64,000 nt of DNA from CAVQBJ01 sp963819075 (GTDB taxonomy: Bacteria; Actinomycetota; Thermoleophilia; Solirubrobacterales; Solirubrobacteraceae), in contig CAWFUP010000004.1 in assembly GCA_963819075.1 (NCBI GenBank), positions 248,001-312,000 of the forward strand, in the 5' to 3' direction. Below, piece after piece: positions 50,171 through 58,533 of the stretch; position 1 is the first letter of the stretch, and every line of letters starts with the position of its first letter. Both the position numbers and the translations under genes were made by a program. A model generated the notes under the pieces. That model made no database searches. It was not told the origin of the DNA and worked only from the letters and a program-made list of their open reading frames with translations.

Positions 50171-51520
50171 TCAGCCCGGCGAGCGGTCACCCGGCACGAG
50201 CGCGAACAGCGGCCAGGCGTTCGGCACGCCGCGCAGCTCGTGGTGGCCGCGGTCCTCGAAGAAGAACGGCCCGCCGACGACCGTGCCGGCCACGGTGCCC
50301 GACACGAGCACCTCCCCGGGCCGCGCGAGCTCGGCCACGCGCGCGGCGATGTGCACCGCCAGGCCGGCCACGTCGTCGTCGTCGAGGATCTCGCACTCTC
50401 CGGTATGCATCCCGACGCGCACCTCCATGCCGTGCTCGTCGAGCGCGGCCACGGTCGCCGCCGCGCAGCGCAGGGCCTGCGACGGCGGTCCGGCGAACGT
50501 GGCCAGGAAGCCGTCGCCGGTCGTCTTGACTGCATGACCACCGAAATGCGCGAGCTGCGCACGCACGACGGCGTCGTGGTCGGCGAGCCGTTCGCGCCAG
50601 CGCCGGTCGCCCGAGCGAGCCGCGCGACCGGTCGCGTCGACGATGTCGGTGAACATCACCGTCAGCAGCGCGCGCTGCGCGGCGGCGCGCGTGCGCGCGC
50701 CGGTGAGGAACTCCTCGACCTCGCCGACGATCTCCTCCGAGTCGCCTTCCCACGGGAACGTGTCGGCCCCGCCCAGGAGCACGAAGCGCGCGTCCGGGAC
50801 GTGCTCGGCGAGGTAACGGGAGTGGCCCACGTTCCAGGTCGGGTCGTCGCGGCGGTGCATCACGAGCGTGGGCACGCGCACTCGCGGGACGACGTCGCGT
50901 ACGTCGAGGTCCCCCGTGGCGAGCCCCAGCATGCGGGCCGTGCCGGGGCTTGCGGCGAGCCGCTGCATCCGGGCGAACCACTGCGCGGTGGCGGGGTCGT
51001 CGGCGGCGCTCAGCGTCACTGGCGGCTGCTGGTCGGGGTCGCCCCAGCCGGCGACCGTCCGCTCGATGATCTCGGTGCGCTCCTGCACCGTCGGCGCGAA
51101 GTCGTAGTCGACGTCCCAGGTCGTGCGCGCGACGGCCGCGTACAGGATGAGCGAGGACACGCGCTCGGGGTGCTCGACCGCGAGTCGCAGCGCGACCGGC
51201 CCGCCGAGCCCCCAGGCCCACAGCGCGGCGCGCGCGCTCCCGATGGCATCGAGCACGGCCAGCGCATCGGCCACCTCGTCATCGAGGCTCGGCGGCGATC
51301 CGATCCGCTCGGACAGGCCCGTCCCGCGACGGTCGAGCAGCACGAAGCGACCGAAGGAGGCATGGCGCTCGAGGAAGCGGCGCAGGCTCGGCAGCTCCCA
51401 TGCGTACTCGACCTGAGAGACCCAGCCCGCGAGGAACAGGATGTCGGGCGGCCCCTCGCCGACCGCCTGATAGGCGATGCTCACGTCGCCGCTGCGGGCG
51501 TATCGCGTCGTCGGCACCAT
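50171..51520 (-). CDS. Pseudo-hydrolase fused to class III adenylyl cyclase
   Basis: 449 residues. Residues 1-275 form an alpha/beta-hydrolase domain: LLDRRGTGLSER, DEVADALAVLDAIGSARAALWAWGLGGPVALRLAVEHPERVS, then LVMHRRDD. The elbow WGLGGP has Gly104 where related proteins have Ser (GxSxGGP), and ADTFPWEGD has Thr254 where they have His, so it is probably catalytically dead and may sense a ligand. Residues 285-449 are a class III cyclase (VMFTDIVDATGRA with Asp292; KTTGDGFLA with Asp336; GMHTGECE). The ATG at 51520 was chosen by homology to the hydrolase start. Confidence 0.88.
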   Translation of the reverse strand: MVPTTRYARSGDVSIAYQAVGEGPPDILFLAGWVSQVEYAWELPSLRRFLERHASFGRFVLLDRRGTGLSERIGSPPSLDDEVADALAVLDAIGSARAALWAWGLGGPVALRLAVEHPERVSSLILYAAVARTTWDVDYDFAPTVQERTEIIERTVAGWGDPDQQPPVTLSAADDPATAQWFARMQRLAASPGTARMLGLATGDLDVRDVVPRVRVPTLVMHRRDDPTWNVGHSRYLAEHVPDARFVLLGGADTFPWEGDSEEIVGEVEEFLTGARTRAAAQRALLTVMFTDIVDATGRAARSGDRRWRERLADHDAVVRAQLAHFGGHAVKTTGDGFLATFAGPPSQALRCAAATVAALDEHGMEVRVGMHTGECEILDDDDVAGLAVHIAARVAELARPGEVLVSGTVAGTVVGGPFFFEDRGHHELRGVPNAWPLFALVPGDRSPG

Positions 51521-51585
51521 CGGTCCACGGTGAGCGTATCCGTCGCGCCCGGGTGCCGGATGAGCACCGAGGGCGTCTCCCCGGG

Positions 51586-51591
51586 TAACGT
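51586..51591 (+). promoter_or_regulatory. -10 box for leaderless gene at 51598
   Basis: TAACGT, 6 nt before the GTG at 51598. Confidence 0.45.
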
Positions 51592-51597
51592 GGTCCC

Positions 51598-52125
51598 GTG
51601 ACCGACGACGCCGCGCCCGCACCACGAGGTCCATCCGAGCGCCGGACGCTGCGCGCGCTGTATGCGAAGCACTTCGCCGATCCGTGCGAGGAGCGCCGGC
51701 TGCTCGCCGCCGTCGGCTTCTTCACCACCTTCACGACCGTCCGTGGCATCACCCACTCGATTCGCGACGGCCGCGGCCCGTTTCGCAACGTCACGCCCGG
51801 TGGCCGCCACATACACCACATGACGTTCGGGATCGTCGGCATGATCGTCACCGGCACGCTGTGGATGAACGAGGTCGGCACGGGCGCTCTCGGAGCGCGG
51901 CGCGGCGCCTCGCGCGCGACCTCGACGCTCTTCGGCGCGAGCGTTGCGCTGACGCTCGATGAGTTCGCCCTGTGGCTGAACCTACAGGACGACTACTGGA
52001 CCAAGCAGGGGCGCGAGAGCATCGACGCCGTCTCGGTGTATGGCTCGCTGCTGATGATCCTTCTGTACAGCCGCGACATGATCGCCGAGGCGGCGCGCAT
52101 GCGGGGTCCGCGGAGCGGCCACTGA
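51598..52125 (+). CDS. Integral membrane protein, unknown function
   Basis: 175 residues with about four membrane helices (FGIVGMIVTGTLWMNEVG, TSTLFGASVALTLDEFALWLNL, VYGSLLMILLYSRDM). Contains RNVTPGGRHIHHMTFGI, a His-rich loop seen in uncharacterised Actinobacterial membrane proteins. N-terminus cytosolic and polar. Divergent from the cyclase gene. GTG start with the leaderless-type spacing. Confidence 0.8.
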   Translation: MTDDAAPAPRGPSERRTLRALYAKHFADPCEERRLLAAVGFFTTFTTVRGITHSIRDGRGPFRNVTPGGRHIHHMTFGIVGMIVTGTLWMNEVGTGALGARRGASRATSTLFGASVALTLDEFALWLNLQDDYWTKQGRESIDAVSVYGSLLMILLYSRDMIAEAARMRGPRSGH

Positions 52126-52242
52126 GCGGCGGCGAGGCGGCGTGTGCGCGAATGTGCAACGCTCGTCCGCACGACGGTCAGGCGATACATTCAGAGTTGG
52201 GATGGGTAGGACAGCCCCAGGCGTCCAGATCACGCGCCGACG

Positions 52243-52872
52243 ATGAGAAAGCTCGACCCGCAGTCGCTCGGCGAGCACCTCGACCGCCTCTACCGGGCGG
52301 CGTGGGCGTTGTGCGGCTCGCGTGAGGATGCCGAGGATCTCGTGCAGGACACGTTCGCCCGCGTGCTCGCGCGCCCGCGCCACATCCGCGGCGAGAGCGA
52401 TCTCGCGTACCTGATGCAGGTGCTGCGCAACACGTTCCTCACCTCGAGACGGACGGCCGGCCGGCGGCCGCGCGTGGCGGCGACGCTCGAGGACTTCGAG
52501 TTCGCCGACCCCCGCCGGGGCACCCGTCCCGAGGACGCGGTCGCCACGAGCGAGGTGTTCGACGCCATCGCCGAGCTGCCGGAGCCGTTCCGGCTGGCGC
52601 TCATCGCCGTCGACATCGTCGGGCTGTCCTATCGTGAGGCCGGCCGCGCCCTCGACACCCCCGAGGCGACGGTCACGACGCGCCTGTACCGGGCTCGTCA
52701 GCAGGTCATGCGCGCACTCACGCCGCGTGACGAGTCCGGTGGCGCCCGACCGGGGGGCGATCCCGCGCCGCCGGTCGATGCGCCACCATCGACCGACCCG
52801 CCCAGCTTGACCGGCCGACAGCGTGATCCCGAAGAGGACCCGGGAAGGAAAAGACCCGCGAGGACGTCATGA
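52243..52872 (+). CDS. ECF-type RNA polymerase sigma factor
   Basis: 209 residues. Region 2 (LDRLYRAAWALCGSREDAEDLVQDTFARVLARP) and region 4 (AELPEPFRLALIAVDIVGLSYREAGRALDTPEATVTTRLYRARQQVMRAL) are clear, with a Pro/Asp-rich tail of about 45 residues that is longer than usual. The stop overlaps the next ATG (ATGA), giving coupled production with its likely anti-sigma factor. No Shine-Dalgarno seen. Confidence 0.92.
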   Translation: MRKLDPQSLGEHLDRLYRAAWALCGSREDAEDLVQDTFARVLARPRHIRGESDLAYLMQVLRNTFLTSRRTAGRRPRVAATLEDFEFADPRRGTRPEDAVATSEVFDAIAELPEPFRLALIAVDIVGLSYREAGRALDTPEATVTTRLYRARQQVMRALTPRDESGGARPGGDPAPPVDAPPSTDPPSLTGRQRDPEEDPGRKRPARTS

Positions 52873-53726
52873 CTGAGATGGACGATTTCACCCCCGACGA
52901 CGATCGCGATCGCGCGCCCGAGCCGTCACGCGAGCAGATGACGACCCTCGCGGCGCTCGCCGACGGATCATTGCACTCGGGGGACCAGCGCGCGGCAGTC
53001 GAGGCCGACCCCGTCACCGCTGCCCTGCTCGACGAGCAGCGGCGCGCCGTGGCGGTCGTGCGCAACGCGGCCGATGAGGTGAGCGCGCCCGACGAACTGC
53101 GTGCGCGCCTGGCCGAGCTCGCCCCGGAGGTCGCCACGGCGCCGCCGACGACACGTCGCCCTCGTCGCACGAGCGCACCCACGCGAGCCTCGCGTCGCCC
53201 GCGGCTGCTCGCCGGATTCGCCGGTGCGGCGATCGCGGTCGTGCTCGTGCTGACGCTGTCGCTTTCGGGCACGACTGGATCGCCCTCGCTCGCCCAGGCG
53301 GCGGCCCTGGCGACCCGCCCGGCTGTGCTGCCGGCGCCGCGCCACGTCGCGGCGAGCTCTGATCTCATCGCCAGCAGCGAGGCCGGCGTGCCGTTCCCCT
53401 ACTGGGAGGACCACTTCCGGTGGCGGACGGTCGGCGCGCGCACCGACACGCTTTCCGGGCGCACCGCGACGACGGTGTTCTACATTGACCGCCACGGCCG
53501 GCGGATTGCCTACGCGATCGTCTCCGGCGCACCGCTGACGGTGCCGCCGGGCGCGACGACGATCACGCGCAACGGCGTGCACATGTGGATCGTCGCGAGC
53601 GGCGCGTCGACGATCGTCACCTGGGATCGCGACCATCACAGCTGCGTGCTGGTCGGCACCGGCGTACCGACGCGCACGCTCGTGCGCCTCGCCAGCTGGC
53701 GAGGCAACGGCTCGATCCCGTACTGA
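52869..53726 (+). CDS. Putative membrane anti-sigma factor with exported domain
   Basis: 285 residues: N-terminal cytosolic acidic region with helices (about 20-90), a basic stretch, one membrane helix (LLAGFAGAAIAVVLVLTLSL, about 113-132), then an exported domain (VPFPYWEDHFRWRTVGARTDTLSGRTATTVFYIDRHGRRIAYAIVSG) that could sense an outside signal. The zinc anti-sigma motif HxxxCxxC is absent. The function as anti-sigma is inferred from position and topology. Translationally coupled to the sigma gene. Confidence 0.85.
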   Translation: MTEMDDFTPDDDRDRAPEPSREQMTTLAALADGSLHSGDQRAAVEADPVTAALLDEQRRAVAVVRNAADEVSAPDELRARLAELAPEVATAPPTTRRPRRTSAPTRASRRPRLLAGFAGAAIAVVLVLTLSLSGTTGSPSLAQAAALATRPAVLPAPRHVAASSDLIASSEAGVPFPYWEDHFRWRTVGARTDTLSGRTATTVFYIDRHGRRIAYAIVSGAPLTVPPGATTITRNGVHMWIVASGASTIVTWDRDHHSCVLVGTGVPTRTLVRLASWRGNGSIPY

Positions 53727-54051
53727 TCGCCGGCGATCGCCGCGAGCGGTCCTCTGCACGCTCACGCGGCACTGCCGGCACGCGCCCGGCGCATCTGTCA
53801 CCGCCGTGTGACCCTGGGTCGAGGGGTGTGCTCGATTACCCCCGGCGGACGGGCATACGGGAGCACACCCTCGGCACGCGGCCACGGCGACCGACGCCCG
53901 GCACGCGCACGCGCCAGTCGCGTGACCCTCCAAGCGCACTTGTTACCTCCGCGTCACCGACGCACCTCGGCGTCTGACGACCGGGAAGGTTTGCGCAGAT
54001 TCGGCGTCGCGGTCCGTTGAGGACCCCAACCACCAAGCGGAGGAGCCTGCC
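53727..54051 (+). other. 325-bp intergenic region with inverted repeats
   Basis: No gene seen. It holds a 10-bp inverted repeat, GGGTGTGCTC (53824-53833) and GAGCACACCC (53861-53870), around a 27-nt loop; two direct copies of GTGACCCT (53808-53815 and 53922-53929); and several GTCAC/GTGAC pairs. It may carry a regulatory site for the ECF regulon. It ends with a GGAGGAG ribosome site for the TTG-started gene at 54052. Confidence 0.45.
53824..53870. repeat. 10-bp inverted repeat upstream of beta-propeller gene
   Basis: GGGTGTGCTC / GAGCACACCC, perfect arms 27 nt apart. Either an operator or an RNA stem. Confidence 0.4.
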
Positions 54052-55224
54052 TTGCCGAATCAACGACACATCAACCCGACCGCCGGACGCGGTCGGCGCC
54101 TCGCGGCCACGCTGTCGGTCACCGGTTGCCTGTGCGGCCTGCTCGCGCTGGCCGCAATCCCGGCTCAAGCGAGCTCGGGTGCGTTCATCTCGGCGTTCTC
54201 GACGACGACGACGCTCGCGAGCACCCCGCCGGCGAACGGCGACCAGAACCCCTACGGCATCGTCGTCGTCCCACGCACGGTCGGCAAGCTGCGGGCCGGG
54301 AACATCCTGGTGAGCAACTTCAACAACGAAGGGCCGACCGACGCGAACGGCAACCCCACGACCGGTGGCAACCAGGGCGAGGGCACGACGATCGTGCAGT
54401 TCAACAGCGACGGGTCGAACCCACGCCTGTTCGCGCAGATCGACCCGAGCAGCTTCCCGGGCGGCGTCGGCCTGACGACGGCGCTGTCGGTGCTGCCGAA
54501 CGGGGACGTGGTGGTCGGCAACCTGCCGACGACCGACGGCACGTCCGCGACGATGACGGCCGGCGGGCTGATCGTGCTCGGCCCCGAGGGCAGGGTCATC
54601 AGCTCGATCTCGGGCGCGCCGATCAACGGCCCGTGGGACATGACCGAGGTCAGCTTTGGGCGGCTGTTCGCCGCCCTGTTCGTCACGAACGTGCTCAACG
54701 GCACGGTGGCCGCGAGCCCGACCACGGTGAACAACGGCACCGTCGTGCGTATCGACCTACTCACGCTCCCGGGCCTGCGCCCGATCGTCATCGATGAGCG
54801 GGTCATCGCCAACGGGTTCGCCGAGCGGACCGATCCGGCCGCGCTCGTCGTCGGCCCGACCGGCGTCGGGCTCGGACGCAACGACACGCTGTACGTGGCC
54901 GACACGAACAACAACCGCATCGCGGCGATCCCCAACGCGCTGATCCGCATGACGCCCGCCACCGGTGGTGGGCAGACGGTCAGCTCGGGCGGTGCCATCA
55001 ACGGGCCGCTCGGCCTGACGATCGCTCCCAACGGCGACGTTCTGACGACGAACGGCGGGGACGGGAACCTCGTCGAGACGACGCCAGGCGGCATGCAGAT
55101 CGCACAGACGACGCTCGACAGCACCGTCGGCGCCGGCGCGCTGTTCGGACTGACCGTGCCGCCGGCCGCCAACGGCGTGCTGTACGTCGACGACGGCAAT
55201 AACACGCTGCGCCTGCTGCACTGA
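54052..55224 (+). CDS. Exported beta-propeller-like protein (NHL/SMP-30-like repeats)
   Basis: 390 residues, TTG start with GGAGGAG Shine-Dalgarno. Sec signal (LSVTGCLCGLLALAAIPAQA, cleavage after AQA). Mature part has repeated strand patterns such as NGDVVVGNLPTT, RNDTLYVADTNNNRIAAIPN, NGDVLTTNGGDGN and NGVLYVDDGNNTLRLL, typical of NHL or SMP-30-type propellers. The likely role is an extracellular binding or enzymatic protein; no enzyme motif is recognised. Downstream of the sigma/anti-sigma pair. Confidence 0.82.
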   Translation: MPNQRHINPTAGRGRRLAATLSVTGCLCGLLALAAIPAQASSGAFISAFSTTTTLASTPPANGDQNPYGIVVVPRTVGKLRAGNILVSNFNNEGPTDANGNPTTGGNQGEGTTIVQFNSDGSNPRLFAQIDPSSFPGGVGLTTALSVLPNGDVVVGNLPTTDGTSATMTAGGLIVLGPEGRVISSISGAPINGPWDMTEVSFGRLFAALFVTNVLNGTVAASPTTVNNGTVVRIDLLTLPGLRPIVIDERVIANGFAERTDPAALVVGPTGVGLGRNDTLYVADTNNNRIAAIPNALIRMTPATGGGQTVSSGGAINGPLGLTIAPNGDVLTTNGGDGNLVETTPGGMQIAQTTLDSTVGAGALFGLTVPPAANGVLYVDDGNNTLRLLH

Positions 55225-55241
55225 TCCGCCGCGGCCCAAGC

Positions 55242-55324
55242 GGACGCCCGGCATCGGCCCCCTCCGGGGCCCACCGGGCGTCCTGCGGGTCGGTCCGGCA
55301 CGGCCCCGCCGGACCGCCCGCAGG
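55242..55324 (+). terminator. Two overlapping strong hairpins
   Basis: Hairpin 1: GGACGCCCGG (55242-55251) with CCGGGCGTCC (55274-55283), enclosing a GGCCCC/GGGGCC inner stem. Hairpin 2: CCTGCGGG (55282-55289) with CCCGCAGG (55317-55324), enclosing GGTCCGGC/GCCGGACC. The two share two bases. Further GCGCCCTCC/GGAGGGCGC pairs follow to about 55375. They start 17 nt after the stop. Confidence 0.6.
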
Positions 55325-55489
55325 CAGGAGAGCGCCCTCCCACGCGACCCCCCCGCCCGCTGAGGAGGGCGCCCTCCCGCAGCCCGCCTCGACCGCCAAT
55401 CTCGCTATCAATGGGGATGACACTCGCCACCGCGGGCGTGCGTCGCTCCCGTGGTGCGGCCCTCGCACGCGTCGGGTCCCAGGAGATTC

Positions 55490-57379
55490 GTGTCGAGCCG
55501 CAGCCAGATATTCGCCGCCGTCGCCGCCGCGCTCGCCGCGGCGGCCGTCGCCGTGCTGGTGAGCGCCTGCGGCGGCTCGCAGAGTCCTCCGGTGGCCGCC
55601 GGGCCGGTGACCGCAACGGGGTCGTGCGGCGTGGCGCACTGCCCGTACACGTCGGTGACCACGATCGGTCAGCGCGGTAGCGGCGTCCTGCGGATCCCCG
55701 AGGCGCTGGCGATCGCGCCCTCGGGCGAGGTCTACGAGGGCGACCAGTTCAGCTACGTCGTCCAGCGCTTCTCGCCGAGCGGACGCTTCCTCGGTCAGTG
55801 GGGCTCGTTCGGCAGTGGGCGCGGGCACTTCGGGTCGGTCGGGGCGCTGGCCGTCGACCGCTCCGGTGACGTGTACGTCCTCGACAGCACCAACGACCGG
55901 ATCGAGGTGTTCACCGCCGGCGGCCGGTACCTGCGCTCCTGGGGCGGTCACGGCACCGGGCTGGGACAGTTCAGCTTCGGCGGCGGCGGGCGAGCCGAGA
56001 TTCCGCCCGGAGGAGGGCTCGTCGTCTCGGGCGACCACGTCTACGTGGCGGACAGCGACAACAACCGGATCGAGCGCTTCTCGCTCCACGGCACCGATGC
56101 GCAGGCCTTCGGACAGCGAGGGAGCGGCCCGGGCGAGTTCGCCAATCCGCGCGGCCTGGCGGTTTACGGAAACCGGCTCTACGTGGCCGACAACCTCAAC
56201 CGCCGGGTACAGGTGCTCACCCTCGACGGGCGCTTCATCGCCCAGACGCCGGTGGCGACGACGGGGGTCGCTCACCTGGCGGACCCCTATGACGTCGCCG
56301 TGGACGCCCTCGGCGAGCTGTTCGTGGCCGACGACAACAACAACCGCATCGTGCGCTATACGCCCCAGCTGGCGTATTCGACCTCGTGGCGCCGCCTCGG
56401 CGTGGCCGACGAGACGATCGGCTACATCCGAGCGGTCGCCGTCGACGCCAACGGCACGGTGTATGTGGCCGACAGCGCGCGCGACCGCATCGCGGTGTTC
56501 GACCGCAGCGGAACGCCGCTGCGCAACTGGGGCGTGTCCGGCCAGTCCGACGGCGAGTTCGACGCTCCGCTCGACGTCAGCCGCGACGGCGCCGGGGGCT
56601 TCCTCGTCATCGAGGGCTACGGCAGCCGCGCGCGCGTCCAGCGCCTCGATGGCTCGTTCGGCGTGGTTCAGACGTGGTCGGGCGGTGGCGACGTCATCCT
56701 CGGCCGCTACTTCTTCAGTCCCACGGCCGTCGCGGCCGCGAACGACGGATCGTTCTGGACGACCGACCAGGCGAACGGCCTGATCCGCCACTTCAGCGCC
56801 GGGGGGGCACTCCTCGGGGCGATCGGCCGCATCGGCTCCGCCGCGCCGCACTTCGCCTATCCGACCGGGATTGCCAGCGCACCCGACGGCCGGCTGTACG
56901 TCGCCGACACCCGGCAGGGGCGCGTCTTGGTGCTCAGCTCCGGCGGCCGCCTGCTCGCCTCGCTGCCGCACGACGGCGCGCCAGCCGCCGTCGCCACCGG
57001 TCTGAACGGTGACGTCTACGTCGCCGACGCGCAGGGCAACCGGATCGACGCGTACTCGAGGACGGGCGCCCTCCTGGGCTCCTGGGGTGCAACGGGAACC
57101 GGTCCGGGCCAGCTGCGGGGTCCCGACGGGGTGACGGTCGATGCGCGCGGTCACGTACTCGTCGCCGACGCAGGCAACGATCGCATCGAGGCGTACACCC
57201 CGAGCGGGCGCCTGCTGTGGATGCTCGGGCGCCGCGGGAGCGGGCTCGGCGAGCTCAACCGTCCGGGCGGGCTCACCGTCGATTGCCACGGCTCGGTCGT
57301 GGTGGCAGACACCGCCAACAACCGCCTGCAGGTGTTCGCGCACGCCGCCGCGCCGACCGGACCGTGCTCGGCCGCATGA
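55490..57379 (+). CDS. NHL-repeat lipoprotein
   Basis: 629 residues from GTG at 55490 (AGGAG Shine-Dalgarno). The N-terminal stretch AAVAAALAAAAVAVLVSAC-GGS has a lipobox, so it is probably a lipid-anchored surface protein. At least ten NHL repeats follow (e.g. NPRGLAVYGNRLYVADNLNRRVQVL, PDGVTVDARGHVLVADAGNDRIEAYTP), with WG and GTGPGQ turns. NHL propellers bind proteins, peptides or glycans. A longer start at GTG 55451 is possible. Confidence 0.88.
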   Translation: MSSRSQIFAAVAAALAAAAVAVLVSACGGSQSPPVAAGPVTATGSCGVAHCPYTSVTTIGQRGSGVLRIPEALAIAPSGEVYEGDQFSYVVQRFSPSGRFLGQWGSFGSGRGHFGSVGALAVDRSGDVYVLDSTNDRIEVFTAGGRYLRSWGGHGTGLGQFSFGGGGRAEIPPGGGLVVSGDHVYVADSDNNRIERFSLHGTDAQAFGQRGSGPGEFANPRGLAVYGNRLYVADNLNRRVQVLTLDGRFIAQTPVATTGVAHLADPYDVAVDALGELFVADDNNNRIVRYTPQLAYSTSWRRLGVADETIGYIRAVAVDANGTVYVADSARDRIAVFDRSGTPLRNWGVSGQSDGEFDAPLDVSRDGAGGFLVIEGYGSRARVQRLDGSFGVVQTWSGGGDVILGRYFFSPTAVAAANDGSFWTTDQANGLIRHFSAGGALLGAIGRIGSAAPHFAYPTGIASAPDGRLYVADTRQGRVLVLSSGGRLLASLPHDGAPAAVATGLNGDVYVADAQGNRIDAYSRTGALLGSWGATGTGPGQLRGPDGVTVDARGHVLVADAGNDRIEAYTPSGRLLWMLGRRGSGLGELNRPGGLTVDCHGSVVVADTANNRLQVFAHAAAPTGPCSAA

Positions 57380-57509
57380 CCGGTCCGGGGCCGGCACGCC
57401 TGCCAGCGCCGCGCGCGAATCGGATAGGTTGAGCCCCGGTTCTCGGCCCTGTGCCTGGGGAGGGCGCAACGGCTTGGGATTTGGAGGTCCAACTAAGGAG
57501 GGTTCCATC

Positions 57510-58457
57510 ATGTCCGTCACGTCTCGTGTCCGCGGACGTCTGATCGCCGGCTGCCTGGTCGCGAGCGCGGCCTGCGCGCTGGCCTTCGCGCCGGCCGCCG
57601 GCGCCGTCAGGGTCGGTAACACCTACCTCGCCCTCGGCGACTCACTCGCCTACGGCTTTCACCAGGCGCAGTTCGTGAGCGAGCTGCCGAACGTCAACCC
57701 GGCCACGTTCGACCACGGCTACGTCGACGACTTCGGCTATCTCGTTCGCCTGCTCAACCCGCGCGTCCAGATCATCAACGACGGCTGCCCGGGCGAGACG
57801 ACCGACACGCTCATCAACGGCTCGGGCGCGCCCGGGTACTGCGCCGGCGGCGCGCACGGGACACCGTTCCCGTACGCGTTCCTGCACCACCCGTACAGCG
57901 GCAGCTCGCAGCTGGCGGACGCGCTCTCGATCCTCGCAGCGAACCCGCACGTCAGCCCGATCACGCTGGACATCGGCGCGAACGACATCCTGCAGTTCCT
58001 CGAGTCCACGTGCGGCTTCCCGGCGGCGGACAGCTGCACCCCGACTCAGGTCGCGACGGAGTTCGGCCACATCGTCACCAACGTGGCGATCATCCTGAAC
58101 GAGCTGCACGCCGCCGCCCCGCACGCCCAGATCGTGCTGCTCGGTCTCTACAACGCGTACCCGGAGGTGCTGCCGGCACCGGGCGGAGACGCCACGACGG
58201 CGCAGTTCAACGCCGCGCTCGCGGCGGTGGCCAAGTCGGTGCCCGGCGCGAGCTTCGCCAACCCCGAGCCGGCATTCAACCCGGCCGGCGTGGCCGGCAA
58301 GCCCGAGAGCGGTGACCTGCCCGCGATCTGCGCCTTCACCGCCATGTGCCCGGGCGGGACGTACAACCCAGCGAGCCCAAGCGCCGACATCCACCCGACC
58401 ACGCTCGGCTATGCCGTGCTCGCCGGGTTCGTGGGCGCCGAGTTCCTCACCCACTAG
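57510..58457 (+). CDS. Secreted SGNH/GDSL-family hydrolase
   Basis: 315 residues, Sec signal peptide ending APAAGA. SGNH blocks: ALGDSLAYG (Ser45), LDIGANDIL, and DIHPT with the catalytic His and Asp near the C-terminus. Catalytic Gly/Asn block II is probably NDGCPGETT. Likely extracellular esterase or lipase. Excellent AAGGAGG Shine-Dalgarno 8 nt before the ATG. Paired Cys suggest disulfides. Confidence 0.92.
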   Translation: MSVTSRVRGRLIAGCLVASAACALAFAPAAGAVRVGNTYLALGDSLAYGFHQAQFVSELPNVNPATFDHGYVDDFGYLVRLLNPRVQIINDGCPGETTDTLINGSGAPGYCAGGAHGTPFPYAFLHHPYSGSSQLADALSILAANPHVSPITLDIGANDILQFLESTCGFPAADSCTPTQVATEFGHIVTNVAIILNELHAAAPHAQIVLLGLYNAYPEVLPAPGGDATTAQFNAALAAVAKSVPGASFANPEPAFNPAGVAGKPESGDLPAICAFTAMCPGGTYNPASPSADIHPTTLGYAVLAGFVGAEFLTH

Positions 58458-58463
58458 CAACCC

Positions 58464-58506
58464 GGGACCGTCCGGCGGCGGCGCCAGCGCCGCCGCCGGC
58501 GGTCCC
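58464..58506 (+). terminator. Very stable hairpin after SGNH hydrolase gene
   Basis: A 19-bp stem with one bulged T: GGGACCG (58464-58470) and CGGTCCC (58500-58506) around a GGCGGCGGCG/CGCCGCCGCC core with loop CCAG. It starts 7 nt after the stop; no U-tract. Confidence 0.65.
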
Positions 58507-58520
58507 CGCCTGTGGGCCAT

Positions 58521-58526
58521 TACGCT
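58521..58526 (+). promoter_or_regulatory. -10 box for leaderless esterase gene
   Basis: TACGCT, exactly 7 nt before the GTG at 58534. Confidence 0.55.
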
Positions 58527-58533
58527 CCCGCTC

